Source of the DNA: Clostridia bacterium
GTDB taxonomy: Bacteria > Bacillota > Clostridia > Oscillospirales > CAG-272
Assembly (NCBI GenBank): GCA_017503105.1
Contig: JAFVTS010000036.1
Coordinates: forward strand, 1 to 55,826
Length of the DNA stretch: 55,826 nt
Reading direction: 5' to 3'
Both the position numbers and the translations under genes were made by a program. The notes below the pieces were generated by a model, which worked only from the letters and a program-made list of their open reading frames with translations, made no database searches and was not told the origin of the DNA. Of the stretch, positions 7,541 through 16,204 are shown piece by piece (the stretch's first letter is position 1; each line of letters begins with the position of its first letter).

Positions 7541-9224
7541 ACAGTTGAGCGTAAAGCTTTTTCATTACTTCCGAGAGCTTTTTCGGATCCACCTTCAAGG
7601 CTTTTCTGTCATAAGTTATAAGACCGTTGGTCTCGTCTTCAACGTCGGATATTTGAGTGAGCACGAGCGCGCTTATTCCTTTTCCTATAAGCGGTATCAA
7701 ATCTTCGTAAAGCTTGATGAGAGCCGCTTCAAATTCTTCTCTCGTTTTGAATTTTTTATAGCCGTAATTGTCAGAGCCGAAAAGATGACCCTCGACGCGG
7801 TGGGAGAAGCCGCCAAACTCGCTGATGACGAGCGGACGCTCTCCCGTATAACCGTCGATCTTGACGGGCTTGAAATAAATGTGCCTCGAATCTACGTCAC
7901 TTTCGTTTTGCAAGAACCATCCCGACGTCGCGTCGATTATCCTGTCGGGTGCCAACTCCTTTATTTTTTTGTACATTTCATCCGCGCAAAACTGCCCCAA
8001 GCCCTCGTTAAATACCGTGTAATAGAGTACGGAAGGGGAATTATGCAAAAGCTCTGCCGTGGCTTTGGCTTCGCGCTCAAATATCTCGCGCGTCAAAGCG
8101 TTTTTGTGGAGCTTTTTGTCGCTCCGCGATTTGAAGCCGACGGTAGGCATCGCCGTGTCGCGCATAAAGGAATAGTCCGAATTGTTTACAAAATCTTGAA
8201 AAACGGCCATACCCAGAACGTCGCATAGATGATAGAATATAAGCGGCTCGATCTTTATGTGCTTTCTTATCATATTGAAGCCGCATTCCTTTGCGAGCAG
8301 GATGTCGTCGCGAAAGGCGTCGGGTGTTGCGGGTGTGATTATTCCGTCGGGAAAGTAGCCCTGATCAAGAAGTCCGTTGAAAAGATAGGGCTCGCCGTTG
8401 AGCGCAAGACGCTTTATTCCGTCAAAATCCTTGATTCCGATCTCTCTTAGGGCAAAATAGCTCTCTATCTTGTCAAATTCCGTTTCAAGCGTGAAATAGT
8501 AAAGATAAGGTTCCTCGGGCGTCCAATTTTTTACCGTTTTCGGCGAAATTATTATCTCGTCACCCGAGAACACGAACTCTTCACCCGTGTCGCGAAGCGT
8601 TATTTTTCTTGACACGCCCCCCGCCTTCACGCTGATTCTGACGTCTTTTACGCTCGGTGTAATACGCAAAGCTTCAATACCCGAGCACGGCACGGATTCA
8701 AGCCATACGCTTTGCCAAATTCCTGAGTGCGGCGTGTACCACATACCGCCTCTTTTTTCTTTTTGCTTTCCGTACGGGAAAGCCCCCGACAGGTCGTCCT
8801 TGACCTTGACGGAAAGCAGATTTTCTTCTTTCACGAAATCGGTGATATCGAACGAGAAAGGGTGATATCCACCCTCGTGCGCTCCGAGCAGCGATCCGTT
8901 TAAAGTAACCGTCGCGATAGTGTCAACCGCTCCGAAATGCAAAATGAGGCGACCCGTGTTAAATTTTTCGGGAAGAGTAAAGCTTTTTTCATAAAGCATT
9001 TCTTCGTTCGTACCGAGCTTTTCGACCCCTGACAGCGCACTTTCGGGCGGGAAGGGCACCTTTATCACTCCGTCGGCTTTGTCACCGAAGCCGAATTGCC
9101 AATCTCCGTTGAGAGAAAGGAATGAATCTCTTTTGAATTGCGGTCTTGGGTAATAATCGTGCGGTACGGCTCCGAGCGCCTCGGAGTGGGGCGTTTTCAG
9201 AATTTCGTATTTTTCCTTTTTCAT
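7539..9224 (-). CDS. Family GH2 glycoside hydrolase (beta-galactosidase/beta-glucuronidase-like)
   Basis: 561 residues from the ATG at 9224, chosen because GGAGAG lies 5 bases upstream; an upstream in-frame start would overlap the CPBP gene. Domains: jelly-roll sugar-binding domain (about 30-180; NGDWQFGF, EGGYHPFSFDIT), a shortened immunoglobulin-like domain (about 185-265) and a TIM barrel (about 275-555). Acid/base Glu407 lies in VFNEG and the nucleophile Glu469 in ISEFGG. No signal peptide; a retaining exo-glycosidase acting in the cytoplasm. GH2 members hydrolyse beta-galactosides, glucuronides or mannosides; the specificity is unclear. It follows the CPBP gene by 22 bases and is probably co-transcribed with it, an odd partnership. 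Confidence 0.88.
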   Translation of the reverse strand: MKKEKYEILKTPHSEALGAVPHDYYPRPQFKRDSFLSLNGDWQFGFGDKADGVIKVPFPPESALSGVEKLGTNEEMLYEKSFTLPEKFNTGRLILHFGAVDTIATVTLNGSLLGAHEGGYHPFSFDITDFVKEENLLSVKVKDDLSGAFPYGKQKEKRGGMWYTPHSGIWQSVWLESVPCSGIEALRITPSVKDVRISVKAGGVSRKITLRDTGEEFVFSGDEIIISPKTVKNWTPEEPYLYYFTLETEFDKIESYFALREIGIKDFDGIKRLALNGEPYLFNGLLDQGYFPDGIITPATPDAFRDDILLAKECGFNMIRKHIKIEPLIFYHLCDVLGMAVFQDFVNNSDYSFMRDTAMPTVGFKSRSDKKLHKNALTREIFEREAKATAELLHNSPSVLYYTVFNEGLGQFCADEMYKKIKELAPDRIIDATSGWFLQNESDVDSRHIYFKPVKIDGYTGERPLVISEFGGFSHRVEGHLFGSDNYGYKKFKTREEFEAALIKLYEDLIPLIGKGISALVLTQISDVEDETNGLITYDRKALKVDPKKLSEVMKKLYAQL

Positions 9225-9246
9225 TTTTCTCTCCGATAGGGTAGAA

Positions 9247-10311
9247 TTACAAGAAAAGACTTTCAAGCATCGTTGCCGCGCAGACGATTATGAATACTAT
9301 CATTCCGACGTTCAGGAATACCGATTTTCCGACCGATCCCTTCGGTATTCTCATTCTCGCGTCGTCAAGTGCGCTGAAGCGAAGCTCGCCGCGTCTGAAT
9401 TTGACGAAAAGAAGAACCGCGCCCCAAAGTAAAAGTCCGTACGTTAAAAAGGAATAGAGCATTACGATAAGAGGGGAGAAGGGGCTTATTTCCGCCTGCG
9501 ACGTAGCGCTTAATATTTCAGCGCCCGCGCGGTTATAAAGCGTGGCAAGCACCGAGCCCATAAAGTTGAGTATCATATGGAGCAGTACGCTGTATTTGAG
9601 TCCGCCTCTTATATAGAGATAACCGAGCACGAAGCCGAGAAGCGTGGCGTAGAAAAACTGATAGAAATTGCCGTGGAAGAGACCGAACGCGACGGATGAA
9701 ACGATAAGCGCGAAGCCCGAGCCGAATTTTGAAAGCCTGTCTATCAGGAGCTTCCTCATCAACAGCTCCTCGAAAATAGGGGCGAGCACCACGGAAAAGA
9801 TGAGCATCAGGGGAATAGACGAGCTCTGGATCATCTCGACCGTCGTGTTGGTCGCGGTTCTTCCTATTACCGAGCCTATCAGCGCGTTGAAGAAAATACC
9901 TACGTAGTTCCCTATCAGCATAAGTACCTGCGAGATGGCGAGTATTCCGATGAATTCGACGGCTCCGATGCGTCTTTTCGGAAGATCTCTTTTCTCCATT
10001 TTTCTTATCATAAGATAAAAAACGGGGAGGCAGATCAAATATAATATGACCGCGTTTGAAAGGTACGAGCCGAGCGTCGTTCGGAAAACGAAGCCGTAAG
10101 CTTCGGGAAAAAGATAGTACAGTCCAAACACGAGCCCGATGTTCAAGACGCTCGCCAGGATCAGATAGATCGCCAAAGCGCCGAAAAGCCGCGAGTGAGT
10201 GCGTTTGGCGTTTTTTACTATAATACCGTCGAGCTCCTTGTCCTCGGAGTCGTACGGCGGCTTTTCGTTTTTACTGCCGCCAAAAAAGGAGGAATAATAA
10301 TCGTATGACAT
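9247..10311 (-). CDS. CPBP-family intramembrane metalloprotease (CAAX protease/Abi type)
   Basis: 354 residues with a cytoplasmic N-terminus (1-40) and about eight membrane segments. The family signatures are complete: Glu181-Glu182 with Arg186 (EELLMR), FGLFH ending in His213, and His245 with Asn249 (HMILN). These residues make up the intramembrane active site of Rce1/CPBP glutamic or metallo-endopeptidases. In bacteria such proteins process peptides or confer immunity to self-made bacteriocins; no bacteriocin gene is seen here. Promoter at 10347-10375; GAAAGG site upstream of the ATG. Promoter-proximal gene of a bicistron with GH2. Confidence 0.9.
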   Translation of the reverse strand: MSYDYYSSFFGGSKNEKPPYDSEDKELDGIIVKNAKRTHSRLFGALAIYLILASVLNIGLVFGLYYLFPEAYGFVFRTTLGSYLSNAVILYLICLPVFYLMIRKMEKRDLPKRRIGAVEFIGILAISQVLMLIGNYVGIFFNALIGSVIGRTATNTTVEMIQSSSIPLMLIFSVVLAPIFEELLMRKLLIDRLSKFGSGFALIVSSVAFGLFHGNFYQFFYATLLGFVLGYLYIRGGLKYSVLLHMILNFMGSVLATLYNRAGAEILSATSQAEISPFSPLIVMLYSFLTYGLLLWGAVLLFVKFRRGELRFSALDDARMRIPKGSVGKSVFLNVGMIVFIIVCAATMLESLFL

Positions 10312-10346
10312 AGACTTTACGCCTTTCTTCGTTATGCTTTTCTATT

Positions 10347-10375
10347 ATTTTATCATTATAATATGAAAAAAACAA
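10347..10375 (-). promoter_or_regulatory. Promoter of the CPBP-GH2 bicistron
   Basis: Minus strand TTGTTT (10370-10375), 17-base spacer ending in TGA, -10 TAAAAT (10347-10352). Confidence 0.55.
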
Positions 10376-10439
10376 GACGTTCGTATAAATACTTATAAAC
10401 ATTTTTTTTATAAAATCGATTTTATTTTTCGTTTTCCGC

Positions 10440-10468
10440 TTGCAAAAATCTTTGCTATGTGGTACAAT
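10440..10468 (+). promoter_or_regulatory. Promoter of the DUF1846 gene
   Basis: TTGCAA (10440-10445), 17-base spacer, TACAAT (10463-10468) with an extended TGG just before it; 44 bases to the start codon. Confidence 0.6.
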
Positions 10469-10511
10469 AATTACGTTATTATTTTTAAATCATCAAGCGG
10501 GGGTGAATGAA

Positions 10512-11999
10512 ATGTTCAGGACGGGCTTTGATAATGACAAATATCTGAAGCTGCAATCGAGTAAGATAAAGGAGCGTATCGCGCTTTTTGGAGAAAAGCT
10601 TTATCTTGAGTTCGGAGGCAAGCTCTTTGACGATTTCCACGCCTCTCGCGTTCTTCCCGGCTTTGAGCCCGACAGTAAGATAAGAATGCTCATCGAGCTC
10701 AAGGATGAAGCGGAGATCATTATCTCCATAAATGCCGAGGATATAGAGAAAAACAAGGTCAGAGGTGACCTTGGCATAACCTACGACGTCGACGTTCTTC
10801 GCCTTATAGACGCCTTCCGCGGGTACGGACTTTACGTCGGCTCCGTCGTTATGACGAGGTACAAGCCCTCTTCCGTCGCCGACGCGTTTAAGCAGAAGCT
10901 TGAAAAGCTCGGAATAAAGGTGTACAAGCATTACGAGATCCCCGGTTATCCGCATAATATTCCCCTCATCGTTTCCGACGAGGGATACGGTAAGAATGAA
11001 TACGCGGAAACCACCCGCTCGATTATAGTAGTAACGGCGCCGGGACCCGGCTCGGGTAAGATGGCGACCTGCCTTTCTCAGATATATCACGAGAACAAAA
11101 TGGGCAAAAAATCGGGTTACGCAAAATTCGAGACCTTCCCGATATGGAATCTTCCATTGAACCATCCCGTCAACCTAGCCTACGAGGCGGCGACCGCCGA
11201 TCTTTCCGACGTTAATATGATAGACCCCTTCCACCTTGAAGCGTATGGTGAAACTGCCGTAAATTATAACCGTGACGTTGAAGTTTTCCCCGTCCTTCGC
11301 TCTATGCTGAAGGGCATACTCGGTGAGTGCCCGTACAAATCGCCTACGGATATGGGAGTAAATATGGCAGGTTGCTGTATTTACGACGACGAGGCTGTTT
11401 GCGACGCTGCAAAGCAGGAGATAGTTCGCAGATATTATAATTCTCTTTGCAATATAAGAAAGGGTGGCGGAAGTGAGTCGGAGCTCCATAAGATCGAGCT
11501 TTTGATGCAGCAGCTCTCCATAGACGTAAAAACCACGCGCAAGTGCATTCCCGCAGCCCTCGCAAAAGCGGAGGAAACGGAGGCGCCCGCCGTTGCTATC
11601 GAGCTTGCCGACGGCAGGGTGGTGACGGGAAAAACGTCCTCGCTTCTCGGTGCGTCGTCCGCGGCACTTCTCAATGCTCTTAAAGCAATAGCAGGAATAG
11701 ATAAGGAAACCGACGTAATTTCTCCGGAGATATTAGCTCCGATTCAGACCCTCAAGACCAAGAATCTCGGCGGTCATAACCCTCGTCTTCATACGGATGA
11801 AGTTCTTATCGCACTTGCCATATCCGCAGTAGATAATCCTAACGCCGCACGCGCGATGGCGGCGATCCCCGCGCTTAAAAATACCGAGGTGCATTCCACG
11901 GTTATTCTTTCGCAGGTCGACTCGTCAACCTTCAGAAAGCTCGGAGTGAATCTTTCCTGCGAGCCGAAGTATCAGACGAAGAAGCTCTTCCATAATTAA
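10512..11999 (+). CDS. DUF1846 (UPF0371) family protein
   Basis: 495 residues from ATG 10512, preceded by GGGGGTG at 6-base spacing; the translation upstream of it would be read from the promoter region. Matches the DUF1846 family across its length (start MFRTGFDNDKYLKLQS, a glycine-rich APGPGSGKMATCLSQ nucleotide-loop-like segment near 190-205, CxCIYDDEAV-like cysteine pair near 310, C-terminal LGVNLSCEPKYQ). Members are cytoplasmic, common in Firmicutes, structurally solved but biochemically uncharacterised; the GPGSGK segment suggests phosphate or nucleotide binding. Monocistronic. The name is confident, the function unknown. Confidence 0.88.
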   Translation: MFRTGFDNDKYLKLQSSKIKERIALFGEKLYLEFGGKLFDDFHASRVLPGFEPDSKIRMLIELKDEAEIIISINAEDIEKNKVRGDLGITYDVDVLRLIDAFRGYGLYVGSVVMTRYKPSSVADAFKQKLEKLGIKVYKHYEIPGYPHNIPLIVSDEGYGKNEYAETTRSIIVVTAPGPGSGKMATCLSQIYHENKMGKKSGYAKFETFPIWNLPLNHPVNLAYEAATADLSDVNMIDPFHLEAYGETAVNYNRDVEVFPVLRSMLKGILGECPYKSPTDMGVNMAGCCIYDDEAVCDAAKQEIVRRYYNSLCNIRKGGGSESELHKIELLMQQLSIDVKTTRKCIPAALAKAEETEAPAVAIELADGRVVTGKTSSLLGASSAALLNALKAIAGIDKETDVISPEILAPIQTLKTKNLGGHNPRLHTDEVLIALAISAVDNPNAARAMAAIPALKNTEVHSTVILSQVDSSTFRKLGVNLSCEPKYQTKKLFHN

Positions 12000-12361
12000 C
12001 AAAAAAATCTCCGCAATAGCGTGATGCTCAAAGCGGAGTATCGCGCAGTCAGATCCGTCTTCGACGGGTGAAATCCACCTTGGGGGGATGAAATCCTGCT
12101 TCGCAGGGGTGCGTTTAGACGGATTTGATTTCATCCAAGGTTTATCATTGGATTTCATCGTGGCACAGCCACGACTTCATTCAACCAATAGGAAAAGAGA
12201 GAACGTTTCGGCTACTAACCGCTCGTTCTCTCTTTCTGCTTGTTATATGGGTTTGGGCTTAGCCCATTTGCGTTTGAACGTTCAAATGCGATTGCTTGCA
12301 TTTTTATTAAAACGAAAATTCTCCGCTAAGGACATCACCCTGTTTTTGCGGGGATTTTTTG
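12000..12361. repeat. Non-coding cluster of nested palindromes (about 360 bp)
   Basis: No gene is seen. It contains at least seven inverted repeats: CTCCGC/GCGGAG (12009-12038); CCGTCTTCGACGG (12055-12067); a long imperfect stem from CCTTGG..GGATGAAATCC to GGATTTGATTTCATCCAAGG (about 12078-12140) with CCTGCTTCGCAGG nested inside; CGTGGCACAGCCACG (12159-12173); AAAGAGAGAACG/CGTTCTCTCTTT (12194-12235); TGGGCTTAGCCCA (12254-12266); and TTTGAACGTTCAAA (12273-12286). A T-rich hairpin (GCGGGGATTTTTT, to 12360) at the right end may terminate the DUF1846 gene. The word TCTCCGC occurs at both flanks (12008-12014, 12320-12326). Confidence 0.7.
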
Positions 12362-13183
12362 TCAGCCGTGATTTTTTCTGTATTCAAGAGGTGACATACC
12401 CGCGTGCTTTCTGAAAAGCCTTGAAAAATAGTTCTGGTCCTCTATTCCTACCGAGCAGCCGATCTCTTTTACGGAAAGTACCGTTTCGGCAAGAAGCTCC
12501 TTTGCCTTGTTTATTCTTAGTTCTATTATGTATTTTATAGGCGAGGTGCCGACGCTCTCCTTGAACAGGTGCGAAAAACGTCCTTCGCTCAGGCAACAGT
12601 CCTTTGCAAGAGATGAAACGCTGACGGTGTCAATTCTTTCGTATATCGCTCGGCAGACGTCGGTCATTCTTTCCTCTGCGCTGTCTAAGAGTCCCTTTTT
12701 TCTCATATCGACAGCTCTTGCCGCGACGGATAACAGCTCAAGCAAAAGCGCTGAGCAAAGCTGCTCGGAGAATGTGAGCTTCATTGCCCATTCGCGCCTC
12801 ATTCTCTCAAACACCCTCTCAAAATTCGCGCATTTCCCCATATCGGCTATCATAGTGTTGGAAAAACCGAGCTTGTTCAGAATATCGGGACATCCCGCGC
12901 CGGTAAAGTGTACGTAATAAGAAACCGACTTTTCTCCCGCAAGATATTCGTACTCTTGCCTTTGCTCGGGGCGGTAGAGTATAAGACTGCCTGCCTTTGC
13001 CGCCGCAGTGCCGCCTTCCGTCTTAACGTAGCACGTTCCCTCCGCTACGTAGAGTATGTGATAATCGACTCGCCCTTTCGGACGGTGCGCTCTGCCTCCC
13101 GTTTCAAAAAAATGCTGAATGCCACAGCTGTTTAAGATCAGGTGCTCGTCAGACGTGCGCTCGTAGCGCTCTTTTTTTATCAT
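12362..13183 (-). CDS. AraC-family transcriptional regulator (cupin sensor)
   Basis: 273 residues. The N-terminal 130 residues look like an AraC_binding cupin (DYHILYVAEGTCYVKTEGG...AGSLILYRPEQRQEYEY), the usual sugar-sensing domain; the C-terminal 100 residues hold two helix-turn-helix motifs (VSSLAKDCCLSEGRFSHLFK; VKEIGCSVGIEDQNYFSRLFRK) and the terminal GMSPLEYR. A GGAGA ribosome-binding site precedes the ATG. It is divergent from the DUF4091 gene with 110 bp between them, so it most likely controls that gene. Intracellular DNA-binding activator; ligand unknown. Confidence 0.9.
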   Translation of the reverse strand: MIKKERYERTSDEHLILNSCGIQHFFETGGRAHRPKGRVDYHILYVAEGTCYVKTEGGTAAAKAGSLILYRPEQRQEYEYLAGEKSVSYYVHFTGAGCPDILNKLGFSNTMIADMGKCANFERVFERMRREWAMKLTFSEQLCSALLLELLSVAARAVDMRKKGLLDSAEERMTDVCRAIYERIDTVSVSSLAKDCCLSEGRFSHLFKESVGTSPIKYIIELRINKAKELLAETVLSVKEIGCSVGIEDQNYFSRLFRKHAGMSPLEYRKNHG

Positions 13184-13293
13184 AACGTATCTCCATTTGA
13201 AAAGTGCTAATTTATAACCGAAAAAACAATAGCCTTTTTCTTGATATTATTATACAATTAAATAAAAATAATTTCAAGTAGGAGAAACGAAAA

Positions 13294-15009
13294 ATGCAGA
13301 ATAAAGCTCTTGAAACCTTTATATTATCATCGGAAGAAAAGGTTTTCTACGATACCCGTCCGACGGAGTCGGTACGCTCTTTGCAAATTTTTTCAAACGA
13401 AACGTGCTATTTTACTTATACCTATCGATCGAATGAAAAATGCTGTATTCCTATCAGCGTGTCCGTCAGCGCGAAAGATATTCCCATTTCCGTTTTCAGA
13501 ATAGATAACGTCAGCGTTGCCCATACCGACAGCGGATTTGACGAGGTCGCCTCGGAAGGACGTGCTCCGGGGAGCTTTCCCGATATTCTTCTTGAGAGAA
13601 AAGCCTTGCCCGAAATCGGAAAGACGGATTGCGGTAGGCTTCCTTTTTATGAAAAAGATGAAAAAATATTACTGAACGCGACAAATGACGCGACGAAGGC
13701 TTTGCTCATAGGCATAAACGAAGACGGAAAGGCTCTTTCTGCGGGTGAGTACACTGTCACGGTAGCGGCGCGCTCGTTGTTTGACGGCAAGACCGTCGCT
13801 GAAAACACGCTTTCCCTTACCGTCCTGCCTGCCGCTTTGCCAAAGATAGATTTTTACTACACGAATTGGGTGCATTACGACTGCATCGCCGATATTCACG
13901 GAGCTGAAATTTGGTCGGACGGATATTTTAACATCCTCTCCTCGTATTTGAAGTGCGCTGCGAAATACGGAATGACGCTCTTGCTCACCCCTACCTTTAC
14001 CCCCGCACTTGATACGCACGTAGGCGGCGAGAGAATGAAGGCCCAGCTCGTCGGAATAGAGAGAAAAGACGGCGTATATACGTTCGATTTTACGCTCCTT
14101 GAGCGCTTCGTGGAGACCGCAAAGGCGGCGGGCTTTGAAAGATTTGAGCATCCGCATCTCTTTACTCAATGGGGAGCTGAGCACGCGCCGAATATTTACG
14201 TCAACGAAAACGGCAGGGAAGTGCACGCCTTCGGTTGGGACACGGACGCCTCGGGAGAGGAATACAAGAGCTTTTTGAAGCAGTATATTCCCGCAATTAA
14301 GAACGAGGCAAAGGCGCTCGGCATTGAGCTTTTCTGGCATATATCCGACGAGCCCACACCCGAGGTTGAGCTCACTTACAAACGCGCGAAAAATGCTCTT
14401 GGAGATCTCCTTGACGGCGAGCGCTCAGGGGACGCTCTGTCCGACATAAGATTTTATAACGAGGGACTCGTTAAAACACCTGCGGTCAGCATTGACTATG
14501 TTTATAAATTCTTCGGCAAGTGCGAGCACCTTTGGGCGTATTATACGGGCGGTTATTACGCCAATCATACGACGCAAAGATTCACGAACCGTCTAATAAC
14601 GGATAAGCCGTACAGAACGCGCATCGGCGGTCTTCATTTCTATAAATACAAGCTTGAGGGCTTCCTCCATTGGGGCTACAATTACTATTATGACAGAATG
14701 TCAAAGGGAATAGTTGACCCGAAGCTTGACCCCTGCGGTTATAAAAATCTCCCGGGTGCTTCTTTTATAGTCTATCCGTGGCTTGGGGGCTGTGCTCCGT
14801 CGCTTCGCTCGGTCTATATGAAAAATTCCTTGACCGATCTTCGTGCCTTAAAGCTTCTTGAAGGCTTTATCGGCTATGATAATGTAATAAAACTTTGCGA
14901 TGAGTTCTTCGGCGAGGAGATAAGTGCCGAAACTATGCCGAAGAGTGCCGATGAAATGCTCCGATTCCGTGAGATGATAAACTGTGAAATTTTAAAGTAC
15001 GTTAAATAA
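13294..15009 (+). CDS. DUF4091 domain protein, glycoside-hydrolase-like
   Basis: 571 residues. N-terminal beta-rich half (1-185), then a TIM-barrel-like region (FYYTNWVHYDCIA...; SYLKCAAKYGMTLLLTPTFTP; LFWHISDEPT) and the C-terminal DUF4091 segment (about 440-535; the GGLHFYKYKLEGFLHWGYN and FIVYPW blocks). The DEP motif after WHIS is a plausible catalytic or ligand site. DUF4091 proteins are found in glycan-utilisation loci and are suspected glycosidases; no activity is established to my knowledge. There is no signal peptide. The TAGGAGAAACGAAAA site supports the start. Probably under the divergent AraC protein. Confidence 0.82.
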   Translation: MQNKALETFILSSEEKVFYDTRPTESVRSLQIFSNETCYFTYTYRSNEKCCIPISVSVSAKDIPISVFRIDNVSVAHTDSGFDEVASEGRAPGSFPDILLERKALPEIGKTDCGRLPFYEKDEKILLNATNDATKALLIGINEDGKALSAGEYTVTVAARSLFDGKTVAENTLSLTVLPAALPKIDFYYTNWVHYDCIADIHGAEIWSDGYFNILSSYLKCAAKYGMTLLLTPTFTPALDTHVGGERMKAQLVGIERKDGVYTFDFTLLERFVETAKAAGFERFEHPHLFTQWGAEHAPNIYVNENGREVHAFGWDTDASGEEYKSFLKQYIPAIKNEAKALGIELFWHISDEPTPEVELTYKRAKNALGDLLDGERSGDALSDIRFYNEGLVKTPAVSIDYVYKFFGKCEHLWAYYTGGYYANHTTQRFTNRLITDKPYRTRIGGLHFYKYKLEGFLHWGYNYYYDRMSKGIVDPKLDPCGYKNLPGASFIVYPWLGGCAPSLRSVYMKNSLTDLRALKLLEGFIGYDNVIKLCDEFFGEEISAETMPKSADEMLRFREMINCEILKYVK

Positions 15010-15012
15010 AGG

Positions 15013-15047
15013 AAAAACGCTTCCGAGGAAAGTCGGAAGCGTTTTTC
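15013..15047. terminator. Bidirectional terminator
   Basis: AAAAACGCTTCCGA / TCGGAAGCGTTTTT stem, A- and T-rich on both sides, between convergent DUF4091 and aldo/keto reductase genes. Confidence 0.9.
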
Positions 15048-16040
15048 TTAAAGGGCGATAGCGTCGATAGCTTTCAGCTCTTCTTCGGTAAAGTGGGTAT
15101 TGTTTACCATTTTGAGGTTTTCTGTTATCTGCTCGGGTCTTGACGCGCCGATAAGAACACTTGTTACGCCGTTTTTGCCGTACACCCAAGAAAGTGCCAT
15201 CTGTGCCAGCGTTTGTCCTCTGTTTTTCGCTATTTCGTTCAGCTTTTTGATTTTTTCGATCACCTCGGGCGAGATCGACCTTTCGCTTAGGAAACGACCG
15301 TCTGTTCTTACACGGCTGTCTGCGGGAATTCCGCCGAGATAGCGGTCGGTGAGCAGTCCTTGCGCAAGAGGACTGAAAATTATCATTCCCAGTTTAGCGT
15401 CCGACGCGCTTTTCAGTATCCCGTTTTTCTCCACCGTTCTGTCAAAAATGGAGTACCTGTTCTGGTTGATGATGAAAGGGCAGTGCAGCTCTTTGAGTAT
15501 CTTTGCCGCCTTCTTCATCGTTTCTCCGTCGTAATTTGAAAGTCCGATATAGAGCGCCTTTCCACTTTTTACGATTCCGTCAAGCGCCCACATAGTCTCG
15601 TAAAGCGGCGTGTCGGGGTCCATTCTGTGATGGTAGAAAATATCTACGTAATCGAGCCCCATTCGCTTTAAGCTCTGATCAAGGCTCGCCGTCAGGTACT
15701 TCTTACTGCCGTTATCTCCGTAAGGCCCTTGCCACATATAGTATCCCGCTTTAGTGCTGATTATCATTTCGTCGCGGTAAGAGCTCAGATGTTCTCTCAG
15801 TATTTTTCCGAAGTTTTCCTCGGCACTTCCTGCGGGCGGACCGTAATTGTTTGCTAAATCAAAATGCGTGATGCCGTTATCAAATGCGGTAAAGCACATT
15901 TTGCACATATTTTCAAAATCCGCATTGCCGCCGAAATTATGCCAAAGTCCAAGTGAAACCGCGGGGAGCTTAAGCCCGCTTTCGCCGCATTTTCTGTACT
16001 CGGCGGAGTCGTATCTTTTTTCGTTTGCAGTATATCTCAT
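15048..16040 (-). CDS. Aldo/keto reductase, YghZ/glyceraldehyde-3-phosphate reductase type
   Basis: 330 residues from the ATG at 16040, which follows GGAGGAGAAAAAT; the longer reading frame upstream covers the promoter. Very close in pattern to E. coli YghZ: YRKCGESGLKLPAVSLGLWHNFG start, the DLANNYGPP loop with catalytic Asp/Tyr, the Lys in STKAGY, YHHR, and the C-terminal NADPH-binding SVLIGASRPEQI. YghZ reduces L-glyceraldehyde 3-phosphate and other aldehydes, detoxifying reactive sugar phosphates. Cytoplasmic, NADPH dependent. Monocistronic with promoter 16071-16099. Confidence 0.9.
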   Translation of the reverse strand: MRYTANEKRYDSAEYRKCGESGLKLPAVSLGLWHNFGGNADFENMCKMCFTAFDNGITHFDLANNYGPPAGSAEENFGKILREHLSSYRDEMIISTKAGYYMWQGPYGDNGSKKYLTASLDQSLKRMGLDYVDIFYHHRMDPDTPLYETMWALDGIVKSGKALYIGLSNYDGETMKKAAKILKELHCPFIINQNRYSIFDRTVEKNGILKSASDAKLGMIIFSPLAQGLLTDRYLGGIPADSRVRTDGRFLSERSISPEVIEKIKKLNEIAKNRGQTLAQMALSWVYGKNGVTSVLIGASRPEQITENLKMVNNTHFTEEELKAIDAIAL

Positions 16041-16070
16041 ATTTTTCTCCTCCTTGCCCCTGATGTATGT

Positions 16071-16099
16071 AGTATAACATAAATTTGTGTATATTTCAA
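16071..16099 (-). promoter_or_regulatory. Promoter of the aldo/keto reductase gene
   Basis: Minus strand TTGAAA (16094-16099), 17-base spacer, extended -10 TGtTATACT (hexamer 16071-16076). Confidence 0.65.
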
Positions 16100-16149
16100 G
16101 CGTATTGAAAATATTGCCTCTTGTCGGGCGCGCCACGCTTATTATTTGC

Positions 16150-16197
16150 AAAAAAACGAAAAAATACCGCAGAGTGGGTAAAATCTCACTCTGCGGT
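16150..16197 (-). terminator. Terminator after the CofE-like gene
   Basis: Perfect 11-bp stem ACCGCAGAGTG / CACTCTGCGGT (16166-16197), followed on the minus strand by TATTTTTTCGTTTTTTT. Confidence 0.85.
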
Positions 16198-16204
16198 CCG
16201 AATA

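Noticed and set aside
9247-10311. Bacteriocin immunity system around the CPBP protease
   Set aside because: No small peptide precursor, exporter or modification enzyme nearby; the only partner is a GH2 glycosidase.
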